From: G020354085 sp964482055
GTDB lineage: Bacteria; Pseudomonadota; Gammaproteobacteria; Acidiferrobacterales; Sulfurifustaceae
Assembly (NCBI GenBank): GCA_964482055.1
Contig: CAYZVX010000043.1
Location: 1 to 23,031, forward strand
Length of the DNA: 23,031 nt
Direction: 5' to 3'
Shown here one piece after another: positions 8,241 to 15,361 of this stretch. Every line of letters starts with the position of its first letter. Within the stretch, counting starts at the first letter, position 1. Made by a program: the position numbers and the translations under genes. The notes below the pieces were generated by a model. That model did not search any database. It saw nothing but the letters and a program-made list of their open reading frames with translations, and was not told the origin of the DNA.

Positions 8241-8942
8241 CTAGTCGGCCAGGCCGGCATAGACGTTTTGGACGTCGTCGTCGGCGTCCAGGTCATTCAG
8301 AAACGTTTCAACCTCGGCGCGCTCCGCAGCGCCGAGCGTCACCGGGTTCTTGGCGCGGTAGCCGAGGCTGGCGGACTGCACCGCGAAACCATGCGCGGGC
8401 AGGGCACGCGCGACCGCGTCAAGCTCATTCGGCGCCGTGTAGAACAGCGTGGCACCGCCTTCGGCTGGTTCGAAATTGCTCGCCCCGGCCTCGATCGCCG
8501 CCGTCTGCGGATCGGCGGTGGGCGACTGCGGTGTTGCCTCGATCATGCCGAGATAGTCGAAGTCCCAGGACACCGAGCCGGTCGTCCCGAGCTGGCCCTT
8601 GCGAAACAGCATGCGGATGCTCGTGACGGTGCGGTTCGGGTTGTCGGTCAAGCACTCGATGATCACCGGCACGCGGTGCGGCGCGAAGCCCTCGTAGACG
8701 ACTTTTTGATAGTTCGCGCCCTCCGTATCGAGCCCCGCACCCTTCCTGATTGCACGCTCGATGTTGTCCTTGGGCATGGACGCTTTCTTCGCCTGCTCCA
8801 CTGCCATGCGCAGGCGCGGGTTCATGTCGGGATCGGCGCCGGCGCGTGCAGCGACCATGATCTCCTTGGCGAGCTTGGTGAAGACCTTGCCCTTGGCCGC
8901 CGCCGTCGTTTCCTTGATCTTCGTTTTCCACTGTGCGCCCAT
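8241..8942 (-). CDS. YebC/PmpR-family DNA-binding regulator
   Basis: 233-residue cytosolic protein of the YebC family (some members are transcription regulators; others assist ribosomes with proline-rich stretches). Family features run in order: the N-terminal basic three-helix domain with GKVFTKLAKEIMVAARAGADPDMNPRL (in part), then MPKDNIERAIRKG, the YEGF segment, ECLTDNPNRTVTSIR and GSVSWDFDYLG, and an acidic C-terminus (LNDLDADDDVQNVYAGL). It starts MGAQWKTKIKET rather than MAGHSKW, so it resembles the divergent YeeN-like branch. It lies 11 bp downstream of the VOC gene on the same strand, indicating an operon. The usual ruvC-ruvAB neighbours of yebC are absent. Confidence 0.92.
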   Translation of the reverse strand: MGAQWKTKIKETTAAAKGKVFTKLAKEIMVAARAGADPDMNPRLRMAVEQAKKASMPKDNIERAIRKGAGLDTEGANYQKVVYEGFAPHRVPVIIECLTDNPNRTVTSIRMLFRKGQLGTTGSVSWDFDYLGMIEATPQSPTADPQTAAIEAGASNFEPAEGGATLFYTAPNELDAVARALPAHGFAVQSASLGYRAKNPVTLGAAERAEVETFLNDLDADDDVQNVYAGLAD

Positions 8943-8953
8943 GTCTACTTCCT

Positions 8954-9367
8954 CTATTCGCCGTCTCGCGGCCCGACCCAGAAGTGCGGATTGTAAGCCA
9001 CCTCCCAGAGATGGCCATCTGGGTCTTTAAAGTAGCCGCTGTACCCGCCCCAGAACACCTTTTGCGGTGTCTTCACCAGCGCCGCGCCGGCGGTGACCGC
9101 TTGGTTCACGACCGCATCGGCCTCCGTCTCGGACCGGACATTGTGCGCGAGCGTGAACCCCTCGAAGCCGTGACCCTCGGCCGCGACCATCGCGTCCTCC
9201 GCCAACGCCTCGCGCCCGTACAACCCGAGCCAGGTGCCGTTCAAACTGAAGAACGCCACCTCCGGCGGCGACTCCATCCTCGGAAACCCCAACCCCTCAT
9301 CATAAAACTTCACCGCCGCCGCGAGATCGCGAACGCCCAAGGTGATCATGCTGATGTGGGGTTTCAT
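8954..9367 (-). CDS. VOC-family (glyoxalase/bleomycin-resistance fold) protein
   Basis: 137-residue single-module VOC protein with the paired beta-alpha-beta-beta-beta layout: ITLGVRDLAAAVKFYDEGLG at the start and GYFKDPDGHLWEVAYNPHFW at the end. The C-terminal Glu in HLWEVAYNP is in the usual metal-ligand position, and a His (MKPHISM) lies near the start. Members include glyoxalases, dioxygenases and resistance proteins; the substrate cannot be read from sequence. The first gene of a tight pair with yebC (11-bp gap). Confidence 0.88.
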   Translation of the reverse strand: MKPHISMITLGVRDLAAAVKFYDEGLGFPRMESPPEVAFFSLNGTWLGLYGREALAEDAMVAAEGHGFEGFTLAHNVRSETEADAVVNQAVTAGAALVKTPQKVFWGGYSGYFKDPDGHLWEVAYNPHFWVGPRDGE

Positions 9368-9476
9368 TCGTAACGTTAAGGTAAACGGCGGACGCGAGAT
9401 GCGAGGTGCTGGCTACCGGCACGGCATTGTTGATTGGCGCGGCCCGAATGAAGGCACGCCCGCGGTGGCCGAAATG

Positions 9477-9957
9477 TCAGTCCTCTCCCAAGGAGACAAC
9501 ACGATGAACATACATTGTCTTTGGAAAACCGCAGTCCTTCCGCATGACCGTGATGCACTGGACAAACGAGGACTGAAGTGTCTGCTGCGTGACCGAACCG
9601 GGTGCGGCAGTATTCTTGATCATCAGGTCGAGAAACTTACCGAGTTCAGCGATGACCTCCTCCGCCGCCCACAGGGCAGCCTCATCGTAGGCGGCGAGAA
9701 AAGCTTGTTTTTGGTCGGGCGTAATGGGTGCCCCGGAGTTGAGGAATACGCGCATTGAGAGAGCAAGCTTTGTATAAACATTTCGCCGCCTGACCAGGAG
9801 TTCGTGTTCTCTGGCTGACGCAGCACGTTCATTCTCCAGTATTCGTCCTGCCCACACACCGCCGAGCCACTTGGAAAGTGGCGAACACGATGGCAGCCCC
9901 TCCACTCACGCTGACGAGGATGGCGCCAATTATTTCCAGCAAGTCCTTAAGGGGCAT
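9477..9957 (-). pseudogene. Small membrane-anchored protein of unknown function, frameshifted near the N-terminus
   Basis: No family recognised. An upstream frame from ATG at 9957 encodes a membrane helix (MPLKDLLEIIGAILVSVSGG, then AAIVFATF). The downstream frame carries WLGGVWAGRILENER and a charged helical domain (ELLVRRRNVYTKLALSMRVF, AFLAAYDEAALWAAEEVIAE, LGKFLDLMI) to the stop at 9477. The frames join cleanly if one base of the TTT run (plus-strand AAA at 9875-9877) is removed, giving FATSKWLGGVW. This is a common architecture: one membrane anchor, a Trp-Leu-Gly turn, then a cytosolic coiled coil. It is either a genuine frameshift or a sequencing indel. If unbroken, it would be about 159 residues. 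Lower GC than its neighbours suggests acquisition. Confidence 0.6.
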
Positions 9958-10009
9958 CGCATGTCGAATCAGGGGCTAACGAATATATGGCCTATGGCCT
10001 AGGACGGAG

Positions 10010-10031
10010 ATGTTCCTACATATAGGGACAT
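10010..10031. repeat. AT-rich hairpin
   Basis: Arms ATGTTCCTA (10010-10018) and TAGGGACAT (10023-10031) pair over 9 bp with one G-U and a 4-nt loop CATA. No T-tract follows. Function unknown. Confidence 0.35.
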
Positions 10032-10272
10032 GGTGCTAGCGCTGGCGATCGTTACTTATTCTCTAAGGCGAGTCGGGACCTAGCCGCGGCGCGGTTGTGC
10101 GACCCCGTTGCCGCCGCCGAGCATCGCAGGCGAAGGCGGACCAGGCCCGCGAAGCGGGTGCGCGCCGGGAGCGCGCACGCGCCTGCGGCACAGGGATGTG
10201 CCGTCAGGCGCGCCCCGCCTTCGGCGAGAAGCGCAGGAAGGTGTCGGCGGCTCTCGGGGTGTCCTTTCTTTT

Positions 10273-10329
10273 GGTGACTTTTCTTTGGACAAGCAAAGAA
10301 AAGTCACCTGCCGTGGGTCAGCCACCCAC
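10273..10329. repeat. Dispersed palindromic repeat, copy 1
   Basis: Perfect 15-bp stem: GGTGACTTTTCTTTG (10273-10287) and CAAAGAAAAGTCACC (10294-10308), with loop GACAAG. It is followed by a second hairpin, GTGGGT (10313-10318) and ACCCAC (10324-10329). Degenerate relatives occur near 19779-19887 and 21161-21206. This resembles the abundant intergenic palindromes of gammaproteobacteria. No transposase is adjacent. Confidence 0.7.
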
Positions 10330-10363
10330 AAGTAGTCTTTCATTGCCGTAGGCGGCACCAAAG

Positions 10364-10395
10364 AAAAAAGGCCGGGCACCTCTCGGCACCCGGCC
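10364..10395 (-). terminator. Rho-independent terminator of the apr transcript
   Basis: On the minus strand GGCCGGGTGCC, loop GAGA, GGTGCCCGGCC (11 bp with two G-U pairs), then TTTTTT. It lies 28 bp after the aprA stop codon. Confidence 0.9.
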
Positions 10396-10423
10396 CCAAT
10401 TACTGCGAGCTAACTAGCTCAGC

Positions 10424-12445
10424 TTAGTGAGCAGCCGCCTTGAACAGCTTCGACTTGTCGACCAGATCCACGTGGGCGCGCTTGAAGCAGGTCCACTTCT
10501 TGGTCGTCTTGTCGTACACGGAGTTGACGAAGCACTTCCAGTTCTTCTCGTCGATGAAGTTCTTGTCCGCGCGATAGTAGAAGCCCGGATAGCGGCTCTC
10601 CTCGCGGAACTGGATGTGCTTCATGTGGGCCTCGGCCGTGAGGATGCGATGGTAGTTCTCCCACGCGCGCAGCAGCTCGTGCAGGTCCTTGGCGCGCATC
10701 TTCTGCGCGTCTTCCTTCAGCATCTCGAGCTTGTCTTCCGCCACCTTCAGCATCTTGTCGTTGGTGGTGTAGTAGGTCGCCACGCCCGCCACATACTCGT
10801 CCATGATCTTCTGCAGACGGAACTGCAACATCTTGGGCGTGATGTAGTTCGGGTTGACGTCGATGGCCGTGGTGTAGTTACGGTGCTGCAGGTAGTTCTT
10901 CACCGGCTTCCAGATGAGGTCGGCGATTTCCTGGGCAGTCTCCGAGAACTCGGGCTTGAGGTCCTTGTTGTCCACGCAGTACTGCACCATCGCCTTGGCG
11001 GCGATGCGACCCTCGGCATGCGAACCAGACGAGAACTTGTGGCCCGAGGCACCCACGCCGTCACCGGCGGTGAACAGGCCCTTGACCGTGGTCATCGAGC
11101 GGTAGCCCCAGTTCCAGCCCTTCGGCAGGTGCGCCGGGATCTTGTCGGCCTCCGGATGATCTTCGGTGGTCGGCGCGCCGAGGTCGGTCGGACCCGACAC
11201 CCAGATGCCGCAGCAGCCGGAGTGGCTGCCCAGCAGGTACGGCTCGGTCGGCATGAGCTCGGAGTTCTTCTTCTCCGGCTCGATGTTCTCACCGACCCAG
11301 ATGCCGCACTGGCCGACGCACATGTCGAGGAAGTCTTCCCAGGCCTCGGCTTCGAGGTGCTTCACTTCGCGCGGCGAGAGGGTTTCCTTGAGCTTGGCGA
11401 GCGCCGTCACGGTGTCCATGTAGATCGGACCGCGGCCTTCTTTCATCTCCTTCAGCATCAGGTGGTTGCGCAGGCACGAGGCCGGCACCGCCGCCTGACC
11501 GTACGGCGGGTAGTCATTCAGCAGCTCCTTGTTCTTCTGCATGTAGACTTCGCCGTAGGCGTTGACGGCCTGGGCCTTGAACAGCAGGAACCAGGCGCCG
11601 ACCGGGCCGTAGCCGTCCTTGAAGCGCGCCGGCACGAAGCGGTTTTCCATCATGGTGAGCTCCGCCCCGGCCTCGGCGGCCATGGCGTAGGTCGAGCCGG
11701 CGTTCCACACCGGGTACCAGGCGCGACCCGTGCCCTCACCGACCGAACGCGGACGGAAGATGTTCACGCAGCCGCCCGCGGCGAGCAGGATGGCCTTGGC
11801 CTTGTAGATATAGATCTTGTTCTCGCGCACCGAGAAGCCGGCGGCGCCGGCGATGCGGTTCTTGTCGTTCTTGTCGTTGATCAGGTGCACGATGAAGATG
11901 CGCTCCTGGATGCGGTCCATGCCAAGCGCCTTCTTGGCGGCCTCGGCGACGATCCACTTGTAGGACTCGCCGTTGATCATGATCTGCCACTTGCCCGAAC
12001 GCACCGGCTTGCCGCCGTCCTTCAGCGCTGGCAGGCCCTTCGAGCCGTCGTGACGCTCGCCGTTCTCGTCGGTCTTCCAGATCGGCAGGCCCCACTCCTC
12101 GAACAGGTGCACGGAGTCGTCGACGTGACGGCCGAGATCATAGGCGAGGTCGTCGCGCGTGATGCCCATCAGGTCGTTGCTGACCATGCGCGCGTAGTCC
12201 GCCGGGTCCTGCTCCTTGCCGATGTAGGTGTTGATCGCCGACAGACCCTGCGCGACGGCGCCGGAACGGTCGAGGGCGGCCTTGTCCACCAGTTTGATCC
12301 TGAGGTCGATGCCTTTCTCGGCCTTGGCGGCCTCGGCCCAGCGCACGATCTCGTAAGCCGCGCCGCAGCAGGCCATGCCGCCGCCGATCAGCAGGATGTC
12401 GACCTCTTCCTGGACGATTTCGGGATTTTCAAAAGTACCAGCCAT
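10424..12445 (-). CDS. aprA: Adenylylsulfate reductase, alpha subunit
   Basis: 673-residue FAD-binding catalytic subunit of APS reductase. In sulfur oxidisers it works in reverse, joining sulfite and AMP to make APS at a flavin adduct in the cytosol. The N-terminal dinucleotide-binding motif is DILLIGGGMACCGAAYE (about 16-32). The fumarate reductase-like flavoprotein body follows, including ENRFVPARFKDGYGPVGAW and GSHSGCCGIWVSGP, regions with substrate-binding Arg and His in known structures, FTAGDGVGASGHKFSSGSHA (second FAD segment), and a helical C-terminal domain. Length is in the family range. The ribosome binding site is GAGGTGAAAGGAA directly before ATG. It lies 42 bp after aprB and ends in a strong terminator. 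No aprM or qmo gene is in the window. Confidence 0.97.
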   Translation of the reverse strand: MAGTFENPEIVQEEVDILLIGGGMACCGAAYEIVRWAEAAKAEKGIDLRIKLVDKAALDRSGAVAQGLSAINTYIGKEQDPADYARMVSNDLMGITRDDLAYDLGRHVDDSVHLFEEWGLPIWKTDENGERHDGSKGLPALKDGGKPVRSGKWQIMINGESYKWIVAEAAKKALGMDRIQERIFIVHLINDKNDKNRIAGAAGFSVRENKIYIYKAKAILLAAGGCVNIFRPRSVGEGTGRAWYPVWNAGSTYAMAAEAGAELTMMENRFVPARFKDGYGPVGAWFLLFKAQAVNAYGEVYMQKNKELLNDYPPYGQAAVPASCLRNHLMLKEMKEGRGPIYMDTVTALAKLKETLSPREVKHLEAEAWEDFLDMCVGQCGIWVGENIEPEKKNSELMPTEPYLLGSHSGCCGIWVSGPTDLGAPTTEDHPEADKIPAHLPKGWNWGYRSMTTVKGLFTAGDGVGASGHKFSSGSHAEGRIAAKAMVQYCVDNKDLKPEFSETAQEIADLIWKPVKNYLQHRNYTTAIDVNPNYITPKMLQFRLQKIMDEYVAGVATYYTTNDKMLKVAEDKLEMLKEDAQKMRAKDLHELLRAWENYHRILTAEAHMKHIQFREESRYPGFYYRADKNFIDEKNWKCFVNSVYDKTTKKWTCFKRAHVDLVDKSKLFKAAAH

Positions 12446-12487
12446 TTCCTTTCACCTCTTATTGAGTAAACGTTCGCCGAAACCGGG

Positions 12488-12976
12488 CTACTTCTTGCGA
12501 ATCAGCTCAGCCGGGTTGCCGGCGCGATAGCCCTTGGTGAAGCCGCCGTCAGCCGTGCCGGTGAAGAACCCGGAGCTGGCGATGTCGGCGAACTTGGCCG
12601 TCGGCTTGCCCTCGTAGGGCTTGATCGAGCCTTCCGGGGTAGTGCGGATCGGGAACTTGAAGCGCTTCATGGTGCCGTTGCGGAACTTGATGGTCCACAT
12701 GATCGAGTCGGTACCACGCAGCGGCTGCACCATGCCACCGAGCGGCACGATGTCGGCGTAGTGGCGGGCCTCGATCGCCTGCTGCGGGCAGATCTTCACG
12801 CAGCTGTAGCACTCCCAGCACTGCTCCGGCTCCTGGTTGAAGGCCTTCATGGCGTGGCCGGTCTCGGAGCCGTCCTTGTCGAGCTTCATGAGGTCGTGCG
12901 GGCAGATATACATGCAAGCGGTCTTGTCCTGACCCTTGCAGCCGTTGCACTTGTCGGTACGAACATAAGTTGGCAT
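12488..12976 (-). CDS. aprB: Adenylylsulfate reductase, beta (ferredoxin-like) subunit
   Basis: 162-residue iron-sulfur subunit that passes electrons between AprA and a membrane partner. Two [4Fe-4S] motifs are explicit: CNGCKGQDKTACMYICP (about 10-26) and CWECYSCVKICP (about 53-64). A C-terminal tail (PEGSIKPYEGKPTAKFADI) of the type that wraps round AprA follows. The start MPTYVRTDKC at 12976 is chosen because GGAGAG lies six bases upstream and it matches family N-termini; the frame is open further upstream but that sequence is not AprB-like. The gene follows sat by about 98 bp, with an intrinsic terminator in between, and precedes aprA by 42 bp. Confidence 0.97.
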   Translation of the reverse strand: MPTYVRTDKCNGCKGQDKTACMYICPHDLMKLDKDGSETGHAMKAFNQEPEQCWECYSCVKICPQQAIEARHYADIVPLGGMVQPLRGTDSIMWTIKFRNGTMKRFKFPIRTTPEGSIKPYEGKPTAKFADIASSGFFTGTADGGFTKGYRAGNPAELIRKK

Positions 12977-13035
12977 GTGTGCTCTCCGTTTCTTGAAAGT
13001 TAACTGCGAAACAAAACTGCTACTCCAGACTCCAG

Positions 13036-13067
13036 AAAAAACTGCGCGGACCTTGCGGGTCCGCGCA
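13036..13067 (-). terminator. Intrinsic terminator/attenuator between sat and aprB
   Basis: On the minus strand TGCGCGGACC, 5-nt loop, GGTCCGCGCA (perfect 10-bp stem), then GTTTTTT. It starts 7 bp after the sat stop and 60-90 bp before the aprB start. Confidence 0.85.
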
Positions 13068-13074
13068 TGAACCG

Positions 13075-14283
13075 TTACTTCGCCGAGTGCCCCTTCAGCT
13101 CCACCTTGACGTTCTGCTCGGCACTGAGGCCGGCATAGTACTTCTTGAGCACGGCGGCCACTTCCGGACGGCTGAACTCGACCGGCAGGTCCTTGCCCTC
13201 CGAGAGCATGGCGCGGACCTTGGTGCCGGACAGCAGGATGCGGTCGTCCTTGCTGTGCGGGCAGGTGCGCTGGCTGGCCATGCCCCCGCAGCGCTTGCAC
13301 CAGAAGGTCCAGTCGATGTTCATGTTCTTGGTTTCGAGCGCGTCCTTCGGGATCTCGTCGAAGATCTTCTGCGCGTCGAAGGGCCCATAGTAGTCACCCA
13401 CCCCGGCGTGGTCGCGCCCAACGATCAGGTGCGAGCAACCGTAGTTCTGGCGGAACAGGGCGTGCAGCAGCGCCTCGCGGGGACCGGCGTAGCGCATGTC
13501 GAGCGGGTAGCCAGCCTGGACCACGGTGTTGGGCGCGAAGTAGTTGTCGATCAGCACCTTGATTGCCTCGGTACGCACCTCGGCCGGGATGTCACCGGGC
13601 TTCAAGGCGCCGAGCAGCGAGTGGATCAACACGCCGTCCATGGTCTCGATGGCGATCTTGGCGAGGTACTCATGGCTGCGGTGCATGGGGTTGCGGGTCT
13701 GGAAGGCGGCGATCTTCGACCAGCCGAGCTTCTGGAACAGCGCGCGGGTCTCGGCCGGGGTCATGAACTGCTCGCCGTACTTCTCTTTGAAGCCCCCCGT
13801 GGACAGCACCTTGACCGGACCGGCCAGGTTGTACTTGCCCTGCGCCATGACCATCTTCACGCCCGGGTGCTCCATGTCGGTGGTCTTGTAGACCATCATA
13901 CATTCGTGGGCCTTGTCGATGGTGTACTTGTCGGTCACCTTCATGGTGCCCATGATCTCGCCGCTCTCGCCGTCGACGAGGGCGACATCGGCGCCTTCCT
14001 TGATCGATTCGTCGTCGGTGGAGAGGGTGATCGGGATTGGCCAGAACAGGCCGGAGGCCATCTTCATGCCGTCGCACACGCCCTGCCAGTCGGCCTTGGT
14101 CATGAAGCCGGTGAGCGGTGTAAAGCCGCCAATACCCATCATGATGAGGTCGCCGGTCTCGCGCGACGACATCCTTACCTTGGGCAGTGTCTGCGCGCGT
14201 TTCTTCTCTTCGGTAAGTGCGGCGCCCTCCAGCAGCAACGGCTTGAGGTCGCCGCCGCCATGCGGGTTAACAAGCTTGGACAT
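13075..14283 (-). CDS. sat: Sulfate adenylyltransferase (dissimilatory ATP sulfurylase)
   Basis: 402-residue homo-oligomeric ATP sulfurylase. In sulfur oxidisers it converts APS and pyrophosphate to ATP and sulfate. Signatures: FQTRNPMHRSHEYL (the QxRNPxHxxH nucleotide motif), GRDHAGVGDYYGPFDAQ, and a Cys/His cluster WCKRCGGMASQRTCPHSKDD typical of zinc-containing dissimilatory Sat. No APS kinase domain is fused, as expected for this type. The start ATG at 14283 is preceded by AAGGGGAA. It is the first gene of the sat-aprB-aprA order, but an intrinsic terminator directly follows. It is divergent from moaD across 300 bp. Confidence 0.97.
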   Translation of the reverse strand: MSKLVNPHGGGDLKPLLLEGAALTEEKKRAQTLPKVRMSSRETGDLIMMGIGGFTPLTGFMTKADWQGVCDGMKMASGLFWPIPITLSTDDESIKEGADVALVDGESGEIMGTMKVTDKYTIDKAHECMMVYKTTDMEHPGVKMVMAQGKYNLAGPVKVLSTGGFKEKYGEQFMTPAETRALFQKLGWSKIAAFQTRNPMHRSHEYLAKIAIETMDGVLIHSLLGALKPGDIPAEVRTEAIKVLIDNYFAPNTVVQAGYPLDMRYAGPREALLHALFRQNYGCSHLIVGRDHAGVGDYYGPFDAQKIFDEIPKDALETKNMNIDWTFWCKRCGGMASQRTCPHSKDDRILLSGTKVRAMLSEGKDLPVEFSRPEVAAVLKKYYAGLSAEQNVKVELKGHSAK

Positions 14284-14583
14284 GGATTGCGTTCCCCTTT
14301 TGTAGAATCCAGTAGGTCAAGTGTTGAAAAACACGTATTCTAAGGATGCTGAGCCGCGAGACTCTATAGGTTCGTCGCGGGGGTCTCTAATAGAATTGCT
14401 GGCCCCGAGCATAAGGCTTGTTTATTTTCCTCCGGGCGTCTAAGCCTTTGAAAATCTGGCATGATCGTACAAGGTTTTGTCAGTTATCGTGTGGACAATA
14501 GTCGATAATTCCCGAGTATCGCACTATCCTAAGGCCAACGGTTCACCCCTTCCGGCGAGCCCACCGCCCACGAGACAGGCGCC
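14284..14583. promoter_or_regulatory. Divergent sat/moaD control region
   Basis: 300 bp that must hold promoters for sat (minus) and moaD (plus); I could not fix a confident -35/-10 pair for either. Visible symmetry: AAGGCTT (14413-14419) with AAGCCTT (14442-14448), and CCGCGA with TCGCGG (about 14354-14380) flanking CTATAG. The region is AT-richer than the coding DNA. No molybdenum-cofactor riboswitch fold was recognised. Confidence 0.45.
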
Positions 14584-14820
14584 ATGACCATTTCGGCCCG
14601 ATTCTTTGCCAGCATCCGCGAGCGGCTTGGACGCGCCGAGGCTGAGGTGGACGCCACGACCGTCAAGTGCGCTGCCGATGTCTGGGCGCGTGTCACCGAC
14701 CAGCCCATGCCGCCCAGCACGCTGATCGCGATCAACCAGGAGTACGCCACACCCGAACAGGCGGTACGCGACGGCGATGAAGTGGCGTTTTTCCCGCCGG
14801 TCACGGGAGGGGCATCGTGA
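14584..14820 (+). CDS. moaD: Molybdopterin synthase sulfur-carrier subunit MoaD
   Basis: 78-residue ubiquitin-like sulfur carrier of molybdopterin synthase, recognised by length, ISARFFASIRERLG near the start, and DGDEVAFFPPVTGG at the end. The family relies on a terminal Gly-Gly that is adenylated and thiocarboxylated; here it is followed by Ala-Ser before the stop. Its TGA overlaps the moaE start codon (GTGA), so translation is coupled. A GAGACAGG stretch precedes the ATG. Confidence 0.9.
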   Translation: MTISARFFASIRERLGRAEAEVDATTVKCAADVWARVTDQPMPPSTLIAINQEYATPEQAVRDGDEVAFFPPVTGGAS

Positions 14821-15248
14821 AGGTGCGTGTGCTGGCCGAGCCGTTCGACCCTTGGCGGGAGCTCGCCCACTACGAGTCCGCGCGCCAGTTCGGCGGCAAG
14901 GTCGGGGCGGCCTGCGTGTTCGTCGGCACCATGCGGGATTTCAATCAGGGCACGGCGGTGGCCGCCATGTCGCTTGAGCACTACCCGGCCATGACGGCGC
15001 GCGAGCTCGAAGCCATCGGGCGCGAGGCGGCGCAGCGCTGGGCCCTCGAGGACTGGCTGGTCGTGCACCGCGTGGGCGCGCTGCGACCGGGCGACCCCAT
15101 CGTGCTGGTGGCGGCGTGGTCCGGTCACCGCGCGGAGGCCTTCGGCGCTTGCCGCTACATGATCGAGGCGCTCAAGACCCGCGCGCCGTTCTGGAAGCAG
15201 GAACAGACCGCGGCTGGCGCGCGCTGGGTGAGCGGCGGTGAATCGTGA
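14817..15248 (+). CDS. moaE: Molybdopterin synthase catalytic subunit MoaE
   Basis: 143-residue large subunit that converts cyclic pyranopterin monophosphate to molybdopterin with sulfur from MoaD. Conserved blocks: GAACVFVGTMRDFNQG, LEHYPAM, HRVGALRPGD, SGHRAEAFGACRYMIEALK and TRAPFWKQE, the last carrying the family's active-site Lys residues. The start is GTG at 14817, overlapping the moaD stop. The last codons and stop fall at the left edge of a GTGATTCG repeat element, so the C-terminal ES may derive from that element. The neighbour on the right is convergent. Confidence 0.95.
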   Translation: MKVRVLAEPFDPWRELAHYESARQFGGKVGAACVFVGTMRDFNQGTAVAAMSLEHYPAMTARELEAIGREAAQRWALEDWLVVHRVGALRPGDPIVLVAAWSGHRAEAFGACRYMIEALKTRAPFWKQEQTAAGARWVSGGES

Positions 15249-15361
15249 TTCGTGATTAGTGACCCGTGAGCCGTCAGTGGCCGCACCGCTCCGGGTGCCC
15301 CGACGCACGAATCACGGTCTGACCACGAAGCACCAGTCACGAATCACAGGTCACGGGTCAC
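15244..15361. repeat. GTGATTCG/CGAATCAC repeat element, copy 1
   Basis: Left part has tandem GTGATTC units and GTGACCCGTGA; right part has the inverted TCACGAATCA and TCACGGGTCAC. Shares the 16-mer CACCAGTCACGAATCA with copy 2. It lies between convergent genes and contains or touches both stop codons (15246-15248 and 15358-15360). Confidence 0.75.

Larger units (their letters stand above)
9958..10363. other. Intergenic region between aprA terminator and the unknown gene
   Basis: About 400 bp without a credible gene. It holds a small hairpin (10010-10031), GC-rich low-complexity sequence (10081-10250) and the best copy of the GGTGACTTTTCTTTG palindrome (10273-10308). Short open frames here follow no known family. 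Confidence 0.6.

Noticed and set aside
9360..9380. TTAACGTTA motif before the VOC gene as an integron core
   Set aside because: GTTACGA does not fit GTTRRRY and no paired core was found.
10427..12469. 680-codon plus-strand open frame opposite aprA
   Set aside because: Mirror of aprA caused by high GC and codon bias; low-complexity Val/Leu/Arg/His composition and no family match, while aprA is unambiguous.
12977..13300. N-terminal extension of the aprB frame
   Set aside because: It runs over the terminator and into sat in antisense-like sequence; MPTYVRTDKC with GGAGAG is the correct start.
13087..14343. 418-codon plus-strand open frame opposite sat
   Set aside because: Same antisense effect; sat carries all catalytic motifs.
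14284..14583. Molybdenum-cofactor riboswitch upstream of moaD
   Set aside because: Only simple inverted repeats seen; I could not match the conserved riboswitch core by eye.
15244..15361. CRISPR-like short repeats
   Set aside because: Units are 7-12 bp, directly tandem and inverted, without spacers of constant length, and no cas gene is present.
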